Shown piece after piece: positions 5,923 to 6,038 of a stretch of DNA of 6,038 nucleotides. The translations under genes and the position numbers were made by a program. This DNA comes from Oscillospiraceae bacterium (GTDB lineage: Bacteria > Bacillota > Clostridia > Oscillospirales > Oscillospiraceae), in NCBI GenBank assembly GCA_016290695.1, contig JAEEUX010000156.1:1-6038 (forward strand), written 5' to 3'. Below the pieces are notes generated by a model. The model was not told the origin of the DNA and searched no databases. It saw nothing but the letters and a program-made list of their open reading frames with translations. Numbering within the stretch: position 1 is the stretch's first letter; the number at the start of each line of letters is the position of its first letter.

Positions 5923-6038
5923 TTATTCCTGGGTATCCTCTTCGGGAGAATTCTCAGTCTCAGCAGCTTCCGTCTCGACGACCTCCGCCTCCGCGGCTGC
6001 CTCGGGATCATCGGCTTTGAGTCTTTCAATCTCGGCCT
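5923..6038 (-). CDS. 3' end of an unidentified gene with acidic Ala/Glu-rich C-terminus (partial)
   Basis: On the minus strand an open frame enters from the right edge and ends at TAA (complement of 5923-5925). The 37 visible codons encode a tail beginning AEIERLKADDPEAAAEAE and ending SPEEDTQE, almost all Glu, Ala, Asp, Thr and Val. The frame fits a real gene end: it stops just before a hairpin terminator, has clean GC-rich coding character and lies convergent to the acyltransferase gene. The segment is too short and too low in complexity to name a family. The opening AEIERLK looks like the end of a helix or coiled coil. Its composition resembles the acyltransferase tail on the other side of the terminator. 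Confidence 0.7.
   Translation of the reverse strand, partial: AEIERLKADDPEAAAEAEVVETEAAETENSPEEDTQE

Overview
The window looks like chromosomal DNA of a low-to-mid GC member of the Bacillota, most likely a gut-type clostridium. This is an inference from four things: strong AGGAGG ribosome binding sites, sigma-A type promoters close to consensus, AT-rich spacers between coding regions of roughly 50-55% GC, and the protein families present. I cannot place it to genus from the sequence.

Layout from left to right: (1) the 3' part of an aminoglycoside 6-adenylyltransferase (ANT(6)/AadE family) gene on the plus strand, entering from the left edge. (2) A perfect 15-bp hairpin terminator between two convergent genes. 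(3) A minus-strand gene for a 667-residue actin-fold protein with an FtsA-type head. Its long C-terminal extension appears to hold ubiquitin-like (beta-grasp) modules joined by a very acidic linker. It stands alone, with its own promoter and terminator and no ftsQ or ftsZ beside it. (4) A 422-bp AT-rich divergent spacer. It carries a consensus plus-strand promoter flanked and overlapped by inverted repeats, and a weaker minus-strand promoter. (5) A plus-strand gene for a uroporphyrinogen-decarboxylase-superfamily protein with the His-x-Cys motif of corrinoid/zinc methyltransferases, closed by a terminator. (6) A plus-strand gene for a multi-pass membrane acyltransferase (acyltransferase-3 family) with its own promoter, a leader hairpin, an Ala/Glu-rich cytoplasmic tail and a terminator. 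(7) The last 37 codons of a convergent minus-strand gene whose product also ends in an acidic Ala/Glu-rich tail, running off the right edge.

Every complete gene appears to be its own transcription unit, so there is no operon to suggest a shared pathway. The plausible themes are separate: antibiotic modification, cell shape or division, one-carbon or methyl metabolism, and envelope modification. I see no mobile element, CRISPR array, tRNA or rRNA. The two least ordinary features are the beta-grasp-like tail on the FtsA-type protein and the operator-like repeats around the methyltransferase promoter.
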